In this document: positions 55,666 to 64,000 of the stretch, one piece after another
How positions within the stretch are numbered: position 1 is the first letter of the stretch
Layout: every line of letters begins with the position of its first letter
Source of the DNA: Psychrobacter sp. APC 3281
Lineage (GTDB): Bacteria > Pseudomonadota > Gammaproteobacteria > Pseudomonadales > Moraxellaceae
Reading direction: 5' to 3'
Assembly (NCBI RefSeq): GCF_030407815.1
Contig: NZ_JASDCS010000008.1
Location: forward strand, 1-64,000
DNA length: 64,000 nt
Notes under the pieces: generated by a model
The model's database searches: none
Told to the model about the DNA's origin: nothing
The model's input: the letters and a program-made list of their open reading frames with translations, nothing else
Translations under genes and position numbers: made by a program

Positions 55666-57057
55666 ATGAGATTTTTTTCTTTACGTCAGACTAGCAGAGC
55701 AGTATTGCTATCTATGGCAGGCCTTACGCTTACGTTAAGTGCCAACGCTGCTACTGTCAAACCTGCAGCAGCTCAAGCTTCTACTTCTGCTGCGCAAAGC
55801 TCAGTTGATCGCTTGACGCCAGCCAACAGCACAGACGGTATTATTGCTTTAGTCAATGAAAATGCTATCTTAAAAAGCGAGCTGGTTGATGCTATCGAGC
55901 AAACTCAAGCACGTGCAAAAGCTGCTGGAGAGCCTATCGCAAACTCAGCACAACTACAGTCTGAAGTGTTAAACGCGCTTATTTTGCGTGAACTACAACT
56001 GTCTATGGTCAAACGTGCTGGACTGTCTGCTGATGAATCAGAGATCAATCAACGTCTTGGTCAAATCGCTCAAGCTGAAGGCCTTAAGAGCATCGCAGCA
56101 TTGCAGCAACGTCTAGATGCATCGCAACCTGGTAGTTATGCCAATCTACGCGCCAAACTGATCGAAGAGGCTTCTATCCAAGCGCTACAGCAGCGTCAAA
56201 TTACTCGCCGAGTACGTATTAGCGAGCAAGACATTGATGCATTTTTGGCCTCACCTGAAGCCAAACGTCTGAATCAAAGCGAATATCAAACCATTCACGT
56301 ACGTGTGCCTTATATAGATGACTATAGTCGCCTATCGCCCGCTCAACGTGAAGAAGCATTAAAAGTTGCGCAAGCATTACGTACGCGTTTGCTTGAGCCA
56401 AATGTCAATGTCGCTGAAGCTGTTGCTGCTAGCCAAGGTAGCTATCCGATTCCATTGCAAGGTGGAGATATGGGCTTTCACAAGGCAGCCTCGTTACCGA
56501 CAGAGCTGTCTAGCAAAATTACCAAGTTAGACGTTGGTACCGTAAGCGATCCATTATTGACTCCTGAAGGTATTGATATAATCAAACTTGCTGATAAAAA
56601 AGCTAGTGATACGATGCTGATACCACAGTGGCATACTCGCCATATCTTAGTTAAAGTCGATAATCTACAGACTGACGCGCTTGCTGAACAAAAAATCAAT
56701 GATCTATACGAGCAGCTTCGTGGCGGCGCTGACTTTGCTAGCTTAGCCTCAACGTATTCAGACGATCCAGGTTCTGCCGGACGTGGCGGTGACCTTGACT
56801 GGGTTAGCGAAGAAGATATGGTAGGTCCATTTGAAGCCACAATGAAAAATACGGCTGTTGGTGATTACTCTGCGCCATTTAAGACACAGTTTGGTTGGCA
56901 TATCCTAAAAGTTGATGGTAAGCGCGATCAAGATATTAGCGAGCAATATCGTCGCAATATGGCACGTCAAGCATTGTATCAACGCCTAGCTCCACAAGCT
57001 CAAGAAGACTGGTTACAAGAGCTACGTGCTGGCGCTTATATTCAGATACTTGGCTAA
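55666..57057 (+). CDS. surA: Periplasmic chaperone / peptidyl-prolyl isomerase SurA
   Basis: SurA escorts outer-membrane proteins, including LptD, through the periplasm. The 463-residue protein has a signal peptide (1-28, ending SANA), then an N-terminal chaperone domain (DGIIALVNENAILKSELVDAI and VLNALILRELQLSMVKRAGL). Two parvulin domains follow, a degenerate one (YQTIHVRVPYIDDYSRLS) and a better one (WHTRHILVKVDNLQTD, with GGDLDWVSEEDMVGPFE). The last helix EDWLQELRAGAYIQIL is typical. The open frame extends seven codons upstream, but GAGGA lies six bases before the ATG at 55666, so I chose that. lptD precedes it by 156 bp with no terminator, so they may be co-transcribed. Confidence 0.95.
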   Translation: MRFFSLRQTSRAVLLSMAGLTLTLSANAATVKPAAAQASTSAAQSSVDRLTPANSTDGIIALVNENAILKSELVDAIEQTQARAKAAGEPIANSAQLQSEVLNALILRELQLSMVKRAGLSADESEINQRLGQIAQAEGLKSIAALQQRLDASQPGSYANLRAKLIEEASIQALQQRQITRRVRISEQDIDAFLASPEAKRLNQSEYQTIHVRVPYIDDYSRLSPAQREEALKVAQALRTRLLEPNVNVAEAVAASQGSYPIPLQGGDMGFHKAASLPTELSSKITKLDVGTVSDPLLTPEGIDIIKLADKKASDTMLIPQWHTRHILVKVDNLQTDALAEQKINDLYEQLRGGADFASLASTYSDDPGSAGRGGDLDWVSEEDMVGPFEATMKNTAVGDYSAPFKTQFGWHILKVDGKRDQDISEQYRRNMARQALYQRLAPQAQEDWLQELRAGAYIQILG

Positions 57058-57113
57058 TAGGTTGCAATAAGCTAATAGTATTAAGTTAGCGAAAGTACTG
57101 AATCGATTTAAAT

Positions 57114-57149
57114 AAAGAAGGGTATATGCAATGGCATATACCCTTCTTT
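57114..57149 (+). terminator. surA terminator
   Basis: AAAGAAGGGTATATGC (57114-57129) pairs perfectly with GCATATACCCTTCTTT (57134-57149) around a 4-base loop, 57-92 bp after the surA stop. Confidence 0.88.
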
Positions 57150-57246
57150 GGTTTGCGCAGTTAAATATTTAATTGAAAGCTTTGATGGGAAAATCCCAAA
57201 GTTAAATAGTTTAAATCTTGCTAAACCAAAATCTATACACAAAGAA

Positions 57247-57280
57247 AAACCCCGAACCTAGGGCGATTGGTTCAGGGTTT
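57247..57280 (-). terminator. Probable terminator of the EEP-family gene
   Basis: AAACCCCGAACC (57247-57258) pairs with GGTTCAGGGTTT (57269-57280) with one mismatch. On the minus strand the stem runs into GGGGTTTTTC. It lies about 260 bp after the stop of the minus-strand gene. Confidence 0.6.
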
Positions 57281-57536
57281 CAATACTTCATGTTATTGTT
57301 ATTATCTCTCTTCCGTGCTGACTCATCCTAAGTCATTTAACAGTATTATATAAGACAGCGGGCTGACCTGTGCTTTTATTGATACTGTCTCAACACTACA
57401 TCCATGCGTATCCTTGTGTTGATGGATGTATTATAGGCCAATGAATTTGGTGCCGATAGAAGCTAAAGACTCTATTTTGCGTAAGCATATGCTTACATTA
57501 TCTCTATGTATTACCGTTAATAAACAGCCTCTTTTA

Positions 57537-58667
57537 TCAACCAAAACTGCGCTGCTCTTGTCTGTGCTCTTCTGACACTTTTTCGCCTTCTTTCTTACCT
57601 TCCTCGATTTTGTTGTCAGTTTCTTGGATATCTTCTGCTTGTGCAGTAGGCGCATTGCCTTCTTGCTTGCTTGCTTCTTCTGGCTCATATTGCAAGGTAG
57701 TCATCACAGGGAAATGATCAGATCCTACGGACGGCATACGCTGAATATCAACTACCGTAAAGCAGGCACTATGGAAAATATGGTCTAGAGCCCAACGCAG
57801 AAACGGGTATTTAACATGAAAGGTATTAATAAAATGTCGACCAATGCGAGGATCTAGCAAGCCAGAAATACGCTGAAAGCGACGAGTAGTTTTTGACCAT
57901 GCGACATCATTGAGATCACCTGCCAGTATCGCCGTTTGGTCGTTTTCTTTTATATGTTTACCTACCATGAGCAGCTCAGCATCACGCGTAGTGGACTTAT
58001 CAGCTTCAGTTGGACTAGGCGGCATGGGATGCAAGCAATATAACCAAATGACGCGGCCTCCTTGCAAACGCAGTTGTGTATGAATAGATGGTATATCATC
58101 TATCATCAAATACTTAACTTCAGGATCGATAAGCTCAAGCTTAGAATACAAGTGCATACCATATAAATTATCTAGTGGCACTTTTACAGTATAGGGATAG
58201 TCAGACTCAACTTGGTGTAAGGCTTGCTCCCATTTCTTATCACTTTCTAATGTAATTAAGATATCAGGCTGCTTTTGCTTAACTAAATCGACCAGCTTTT
58301 GCGTTTCGTCATTGGGCGTCAATACGTTTGATACCATGATTTTTATTTGATGCGCTTGCCCTTCTGGCTTGTCTTTTGCCTTTTGAACTTCTTTTTTCCA
58401 CAGCTTAGTATATGGCAGTACCATTCTCAGCTGAAATGCTAACGTACCGCTCAGTACAACAAACAATATCCACTGCCATAATTCCCACTCTGAGAAAAAC
58501 ACTATCATGCCAACCCAAGCGATAATACCAAGCACCATTATTTGGATGCGTGGAAACTCAACACCACGCACCCACCAGTTATCTAGCGGCAGCCAGCCCC
58601 AGATTGTGACAAAGGCGATGAATCCTGCTAGACCTTGTAAGGCGTAATATAATAGTGAGAGATCCAT
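57537..58667 (-). CDS. Membrane-anchored endonuclease/exonuclease/phosphatase-family protein
   Basis: This 376-residue protein has two or three N-terminal membrane segments (about 5-25, 42-58 and 62-80). The EEP domain (about 105-330) is like that of E. coli YafD. IKIMVSNVLTPNDE carries the metal-binding Asn, ITLESDKKWEQAL the Glu, ILAGDLNDVAWS the catalytic Asp-x-Asn, and RALDHIF-like WALDHIFHSA with SVGSDHFPV the final Asp-His. The active site is thus complete and should lie in the periplasm or cytosol depending on topology. The last 47 residues are charged and low in complexity (Glu/Lys/Gln-rich). The substrate is unknown; YafD-like proteins have been linked to stress survival. The ATG has no good ribosome site. 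Confidence 0.82.
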   Translation of the reverse strand: MDLSLLYYALQGLAGFIAFVTIWGWLPLDNWWVRGVEFPRIQIMVLGIIAWVGMIVFFSEWELWQWILFVVLSGTLAFQLRMVLPYTKLWKKEVQKAKDKPEGQAHQIKIMVSNVLTPNDETQKLVDLVKQKQPDILITLESDKKWEQALHQVESDYPYTVKVPLDNLYGMHLYSKLELIDPEVKYLMIDDIPSIHTQLRLQGGRVIWLYCLHPMPPSPTEADKSTTRDAELLMVGKHIKENDQTAILAGDLNDVAWSKTTRRFQRISGLLDPRIGRHFINTFHVKYPFLRWALDHIFHSACFTVVDIQRMPSVGSDHFPVMTTLQYEPEEASKQEGNAPTAQAEDIQETDNKIEEGKKEGEKVSEEHRQEQRSFG

Positions 58668-59106
58668 AAGTAGGTACTAACCGTTGATTGAAATGTTGAT
58701 AGAGCCGATGATGTATATTGGTTAAGCTTTTGTTTGATAAGAAATATCGTGTTTGTAACCCGCCTGACATCAAATAACTAACGTCGAGTAATTAGATTTG
58801 AGACTTACTTTAGCATTTCAGAAGATTCTCGCCTACTGGTGAGTCTCAATTATGCGACAACTATCATAAAACGTTACAATATTGGCTCATTCAATATAAT
58901 GAGTGCTTTATTAAACATTATATTTTCGAGGTCGTCAGATAGCCAAGTATCTCTTCAATAGTAATAACTTAAAGTTATAGTCGACATAGTTAATAGTGTA
59001 TGGAAAACGACCAAATAATAGCCAAAACGCCTTGCTTTTTCGCGCCATTCACGGCATTGTTATCGGTTGACGATGCAACAAATAATTGTAAATAGGATTG
59101 AACTTC
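58668..59106. other. Divergent region EEP-family gene / asd
   Basis: This 439-bp stretch holds the asd promoter candidate. I looked for a lysine riboswitch in front of asd and saw no matching core. No gene is visible. Confidence 0.45.
58873..58900 (+). promoter_or_regulatory. Candidate promoter of asd
   Basis: A perfect -10 TATAAT (58895-58900) has GTTACA (58873-58878) 16 bases upstream, matching four of six -35 positions. The leader to the asd start would be about 200 nt. Confidence 0.45.
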
Positions 59107-60240
59107 ATGAGTGATTTAACAGTAGGTTTGGTAGGCTGGCGCGGTATGGTAGGGTCAGTATTAATACAACGTATGCAGGAAGAAAATGACTTCAACGGTA
59201 TTACACCGGTGTTTTTTTCAACCAGTAATGCTGGTGGTGATGCACCAAAATTCGATGGTATTGAAACCGGCCAACTAAAAGATGCTCATGATATTGAAGC
59301 ACTTACTGCTTGTGATGTCGTTATTACTTGCCAAGGTGGTGACTATACGTCAAAAGTCCATCAACCATTGCGTGATAGTGGTTGGAATGGCTATTGGGTT
59401 GATGCGGCAAGTACGCTGCGAATGAAAGATGACAGCATCATCATTCTTGATCCAGTCAACCGTAACGTTATTGATAGTGCCCTAGCCAATGGTAAAAAAG
59501 ACTTTATCGGTGGTAACTGTACCGTATCATTGATGCTGATGGCTATCGGTGAGTTGTTTAATAAAGGTTGGGTCGAATGGGTCAGCGCGATGACATATCA
59601 GGCTGCTAGTGGCTCTGGCGCAAACAACATGCGCGAGCTTATCAACGGTATGGGTGTGTTACGTGATGCCGTTCAAGACGAATTGGCTGACCCTGCTAGT
59701 GCGATTCTTGAGATTGATAAAAAAATTGCTCAGACTCAGCGCTCAGCAGACTTCCCTACACAATACTTCGGTGTACCACTGGCAGGTAGCTTGATTCCTT
59801 ATATCGATGCTCAGCTAGAAAACAAACAGTCGAAAGAGGAATGGAAAGGCGGCGTCGAGACCAATAAGATCTTGGGTAATGATGATACCAGTACGATTCC
59901 TATTGATGGGATGTGTGTACGCGTCGGCGCTATGCGTTGCCATGCGCAAGGCCTAACGATCAAGCTGAAAAAAGATATTCCGCTAGAAGAAATCGAAGCT
60001 GCACTCAGAAACAGTGGCAACGAGTGGTTGGACTTGGTCGAAGATGACAAAGAAGCTACCATGAATCGCCTAACTCCAGTGGCAGTGACTGGCACCTTAA
60101 CTGTTGCTCTAGGGCGCTTGCGTAAGTTGAATATGGGCCCTGAGTATCTGGGCGCATTTACCGTTGGTGATCAATTGTTATGGGGCGCAGCAGAACCATT
60201 ACGTCGTATGCTTAATATCATCCGTGAGCAAAACGTCTAA
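59107..60240 (+). CDS. asd: Aspartate-semialdehyde dehydrogenase
   Basis: Asd reduces aspartyl phosphate with NADPH to the semialdehyde, the branch point to lysine/diaminopimelate, threonine and methionine. The 377-residue protein begins with [18 protein letters not shown] (NADPH binding), has the catalytic Cys138 in [13 protein letters not shown], and contains [16 protein letters not shown] and [16 protein letters not shown] (catalytic His). It is the gammaproteobacterial type with the WRGMVGSVL signature. The open frame starts three codons upstream at a TTG, but AGGA lies nine bases before the ATG at 59107, which is preferred. Confidence 0.97.
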   Translation: MSDLTVGLVGWRGMVGSVLIQRMQEENDFNGITPVFFSTSNAGGDAPKFDGIETGQLKDAHDIEALTACDVVITCQGGDYTSKVHQPLRDSGWNGYWVDAASTLRMKDDSIIILDPVNRNVIDSALANGKKDFIGGNCTVSLMLMAIGELFNKGWVEWVSAMTYQAASGSGANNMRELINGMGVLRDAVQDELADPASAILEIDKKIAQTQRSADFPTQYFGVPLAGSLIPYIDAQLENKQSKEEWKGGVETNKILGNDDTSTIPIDGMCVRVGAMRCHAQGLTIKLKKDIPLEEIEAALRNSGNEWLDLVEDDKEATMNRLTPVAVTGTLTVALGRLRKLNMGPEYLGAFTVGDQLLWGAAEPLRRMLNIIREQNV

Positions 60241-60263
60241 CTCAGATACCTTAAATAAAGCAC

Positions 60264-60292
60264 AAAAAAGACAGCGATTGCTGTCTTTTTTT
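60264..60292. terminator. Shared terminator of asd and the SOUL gene
   Basis: AAAAAGACAGC pairs with GCTGTCTTTTT around a GATT loop between convergent genes, with further A and T residues on each side. It is suited to both strands. Confidence 0.9.
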
Positions 60293-60304
60293 ATGGATCG
60301 ATTA

Positions 60305-60955
60305 CTAGTTAGATTGATACGCAATCATCACCTCATTACGACGTAAAAATGGTAGCGTCCAAGGCGGGTTATAACGTGCCAATTCAGGCTCGCCTGTAGG
60401 CGTCAAATTCTGGTCTTGCATCCATGTTTGCAGCGCTTCGGTTTTTTCCGCTACTTTATCTTCTCCTGCGAGCCAAGAGAACTTAATCACACCGTACGTC
60501 TGTGCAGGCACCTCGATAATCTCAACGTTTGGATTATTTGGTTTAGGCAACGTTTGCATTGTATATTTACTAGGCATCGTAAATTGCACGCGCCACTTAC
60601 CATCATCTTGTTGCATACTGACTGGTGCTGTCATGGCAATTTTCTGTGACTCATTATCACTTTCTTTGTTATCAGCTTGCATCGTGACAGGTGCCGTCAT
60701 ACTGATTTTACTACTGTCTCCACTTGGTGCGGTGTTATTACCAAAAATATAGTCCGCTAAAACCTTAAACCCTTCACGACTTGCTGCGTCTTGATCACCA
60801 CTCACCCATGTTTGCGCTACTAGCTGCTCATCATAGCGACGCAACTCAAAGTCATCTACTTGGGTCAATACTGTGTATTTCGGCTCTTCAGTAGCCATAG
60901 CCCCTCCTGATATCAATAATGAACCACTCAACAATAAGTAAGCTGTCTTTTTCAT
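60305..60955 (-). CDS. SOUL-family heme-binding protein, exported
   Basis: This 216-residue protein has a signal peptide (1-21, KKTAYLLLSGSLLISGGAMA), so it is exported. The SOUL domain follows: EEPKYTVLTQVDDFELRRYD at the start, DYIFGNN, two copies of a KISMTAPVTMQ-like strand (the second IAMTAPVSMQQ) and WTLPFLRRNEVMIAYQ at the end. SOUL proteins bind heme or porphyrins in animals and plants; binding by the bacterial members is mostly inferred. The ATG at 60955 has GGAG at a good distance and starts the signal peptide cleanly; the frame runs 12 codons further upstream without support. It is convergent with asd. Confidence 0.85.
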   Translation of the reverse strand: MKKTAYLLLSGSLLISGGAMATEEPKYTVLTQVDDFELRRYDEQLVAQTWVSGDQDAASREGFKVLADYIFGNNTAPSGDSSKISMTAPVTMQADNKESDNESQKIAMTAPVSMQQDDGKWRVQFTMPSKYTMQTLPKPNNPNVEIIEVPAQTYGVIKFSWLAGEDKVAEKTEALQTWMQDQNLTPTGEPELARYNPPWTLPFLRRNEVMIAYQSN

Positions 60956-61174
60956 ATAATGTCTCCAGCATCTAAAAGCATGATGTGGCAATGATTATCA
61001 CCTCACCTGTATAACCTCTACTGTATCAACAGACCTTTAGCACTGTCTGTGTCTTTTGGCGTGCTATCTGTGTTTTTTAGTTATGGCAAAATGCCATTAA
61101 ATAAAGTCGCCAAAGAATACATTGACCACATATCGATAGCACTAAATATCCATGTCCAAAAAAATCACTAACAA

Positions 61175-61183
61175 TGCTATAAT
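61175..61183 (+). promoter_or_regulatory. Extended -10 promoter of tgt
   Basis: TGCTATAAT gives a perfect -10 with the extended TGn. No good -35 lies 16-18 bases upstream, which extended -10 promoters can do without. Transcription would start about 30 nt before the tgt ATG. Confidence 0.55.
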
Positions 61184-61186
61184 TAG

Positions 61187-62371
<1,185 letters not shown>

Positions 62372-62414
62372 TCCTGTTTAATATTTACTACTTGTTATCT
62401 AAATCTGTTGAAAT

Positions 62415-62449
62415 AAAAAAGGGCTTAAGAATAATCTTAAGCCCTTTTT
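62415..62449. terminator. Shared terminator of tgt and the transporter gene
   Basis: AAAAAGGGCTTAAGA pairs perfectly with TCTTAAGCCCTTTTT around an ATAA loop between convergent genes. It has A- and T-runs on both sides. Confidence 0.9.
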
Positions 62450-62496
62450 CTGTGCTGCTCTTATCATTTAATGATTCGAATAGTGTCCTTTGACTA

Positions 62497-63849
62497 CTAT
62501 CCCATCAATGACGTCACAAATACTACAATAACAGCGATTGGCGCGATGAATTTTGCAACGATTTGCCACAGCTGCCATGTACCATTGGATAAACCAAGCT
62601 CTTGCTGAATGTTACGTTGATCCATTTTCCAACCAACAAATACAATTGCAGCCAGACCTGTTAGAGGCAATAGGAACTTACTAGTAAGCTTATCTAATGC
62701 ATCAAAGATACCATTACCCATGATAGTGAAGTCAGACCATAGGTTGAACGATAGCAATGCTGCAATACCTAACAACCAGATTACTGTACTTGCCACGATG
62801 GTCGATACAGTACGACTCATCGACGTACGCTCTTCTAACAGCTCAACGGTTGGCTCAAGTAACGAGATAGATGAAGTAATAGCGGCAAAGGTAATAAGCA
62901 AGAAGAACAATGCACCAATGATAGTACCCGCACCCATGCTACCGAAAGCAATTGGCAAGCTTACAAAGATAAGACCAGGACCTGATGCAGGATCTAGACC
63001 ATTGCTAAAGATGATTGGGAAGATGGCAAGACCAGCAGCCAACGCAATAACCGTATCCAAAATAACAACGGTACGTGCTGTTTTTAGCAAGTTTACTTCA
63101 CGGCCCAAGTAAGAGCCATAAGCGACCATGATACCCATACCAATTGATAGGGTGAAGAATGCATGGCCTAATGCTGCAAGCATAACATCAGCCGTTAGTT
63201 TGCTAAGATCTGGCGTAAATAGGTAAGCAACTGCTTCACCGAATCCACCGTTCATTACGTTGTAACCAACGATAACGAACAGAATCACACCCAATAATGG
63301 CATTAAAATCTTAGCTGTTTTTTCGATACCACTTGTCACACCAATACCAACGATGACAGCGGTTAAAATCATAAATACCGTATGCCAGATCGTCAATGTA
63401 CCAGCTGATGCAAGCATAGCATCAAAGGTTGCAGCAACAGAATCACTGTCTTGACCAGCAAAGCTACCTGTTGCAACTTTAGTGATATAGTTAAGCGCCC
63501 AACCACCGATCACACTATAGAACGATAGAATTAAGAAGCCACCCAAAACACCAGTAGCACCAATAATACCCCAACTACGCGACTTACCTTCATTCGCTGC
63601 TACGTCTGAAAAAGTATTGACTGGGTTTTTTTGACCACGTCGACCAATTAACCATTCAGCAACTAATATCGGAAAACCGACCAGCGCGATACAGAACAAA
63701 TAAGCAATAACGAAAGCCGAACCACCGCTTTCGCCAACCATGTATGGAAATTTCCATATGTTTCCTAAACCAACTGCTGAGCCTACTGCTGCCAATACGA
63801 AGCCAAAGCTTGAGCTCCATTGGGCATGTTCTTGTTTATTGATAGCCAT
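62497..63849 (-). CDS. Sodium-dependent transporter (neurotransmitter:sodium symporter family)
   Basis: This 450-residue inner-membrane protein belongs to the NSS/SLC6 family (LeuT fold), which takes up amino acids or similar compounds with sodium. It has 11-12 membrane segments. The first helix carries the hallmark LAAVGSAVGLGNIWKFPYMV, the unwound helix-1 region that binds sodium and substrate, followed by GESGGSAFVIAYLFCIALVGFPILVAEWLIGRRG split over the next loop. FFTLSIGMGIMVAYGSY (helix 6) and LITFAAITSSISLLEP (helix 8) also fit. The substrate cannot be told. AGGACGG lies before the ATG. The last 151 bp of the window upstream of it hold only its promoter region. Confidence 0.92.
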   Translation of the reverse strand: MAINKQEHAQWSSSFGFVLAAVGSAVGLGNIWKFPYMVGESGGSAFVIAYLFCIALVGFPILVAEWLIGRRGQKNPVNTFSDVAANEGKSRSWGIIGATGVLGGFLILSFYSVIGGWALNYITKVATGSFAGQDSDSVAATFDAMLASAGTLTIWHTVFMILTAVIVGIGVTSGIEKTAKILMPLLGVILFVIVGYNVMNGGFGEAVAYLFTPDLSKLTADVMLAALGHAFFTLSIGMGIMVAYGSYLGREVNLLKTARTVVILDTVIALAAGLAIFPIIFSNGLDPASGPGLIFVSLPIAFGSMGAGTIIGALFFLLITFAAITSSISLLEPTVELLEERTSMSRTVSTIVASTVIWLLGIAALLSFNLWSDFTIMGNGIFDALDKLTSKFLLPLTGLAAIVFVGWKMDQRNIQQELGLSNGTWQLWQIVAKFIAPIAVIVVFVTSLMG

Positions 63850-64000
63850 TTTTTCCGTCCTCGTGCTTCAATTAACGTTACTGATAATCTTCCTTGATCA
63901 ACATAAATAGTCAGCTTTACCATTGAGCTATTTAGTAAACGCTTCGATGTGAAGCGCCCAGCAACATTAAGAAAGAATTGATTACAATATCGTAAACGCT

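Larger units (their letters stand above)
57058..57536. other. Intergenic region between convergent surA and EEP-family gene
   Basis: This 479-bp stretch carries two hairpins described separately. The rest holds no gene, repeat or RNA that I can recognise. Confidence 0.5.

Noticed and set aside
57431-57688. 85-codon minus-strand ORF with a very basic product (MSQKKQASKKAMRLLHKQK...)
   Set aside because: It overlaps the C-terminal end of the EEP-family gene in another frame. Its Lys-rich composition is what the Glu/Lys/Gln-rich tail gives when read out of frame, and it has no good ribosome site.
58900-59106. Lysine riboswitch in front of asd
   Set aside because: The leader is about 200 nt but I could not find the conserved riboswitch core or a terminator hairpin.

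Overview
The window looks like chromosomal DNA of a Moraxellaceae gammaproteobacterium, most probably Psychrobacter. The base composition is moderately AT-rich. The protein families, the long Asn/Asp/Ser-rich segments in several envelope proteins, and the gene neighbourhoods (cmk-rpsA-ihfB-lapA-pyrF, amgK-murU beside lptD-surA) all fit. The genus is an inference from protein character and gene order, not from a database search. Nearly all of the window is core genome. I see no tRNA or rRNA gene, CRISPR array, prophage, toxin-antitoxin or defence island.

Left part (about 1-26.7 kb) is almost entirely on the minus strand. It holds a HIT-family protein, mfd, an RraA-like protein, an atypical SDR, a histidine phosphatase, a metallophosphoesterase, pyrF, lapA, ihfB, rpsA, cmk, tadA, ung, clpA, clpS, a DUF6776-like membrane protein, argC, hemE, proB, obgE and an N-terminally extended GAPDH. 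The only plus-strand gene is rpsT. These genes serve DNA repair, translation, proteolysis and the pyrimidine, arginine, proline and heme pathways.

Middle part (about 27-40 kb) holds a lipocalin with a long hydrophilic N-terminal segment, a Nudix/thiamine-phosphate-synthase-like fusion, and the small heme-uptake gene hemP with a clear Fur box and promoter. Next comes a complete IS1595-type insertion sequence with perfect 18-bp terminal repeats and an 8-bp target duplication. About 50 bp further lies a ~174-bp palindromic MITE-like element ending 9 bp short of the tamB stop codon. tamB and an unusually large tamA follow.

Right part (about 40-64 kb) holds an LplT-like MFS transporter, coq7, a secreted TPR-like protein, a large lipoprotein alpha/beta hydrolase, cytochrome bd oxidase cydAB with a 38-codon DUF2474-like gene, murU-amgK (cell-wall recycling) divergent from lptD-surA (outer-membrane biogenesis), a membrane-anchored EEP-family protein, asd, a SOUL heme-binding protein, tgt and a sodium-dependent transporter.

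I did not find a clear new multi-gene system. The points most worth a second look are the foldback element and IS between hemP and tamB, the large low-complexity insertions in TamA, LptD, ClpA and the lipocalin, the structured leaders of rpsA and rpsT, and the rraA terminator that is built from the end of its own coding sequence. All start-site choices that differ from the longest ORF are explained in the entries.
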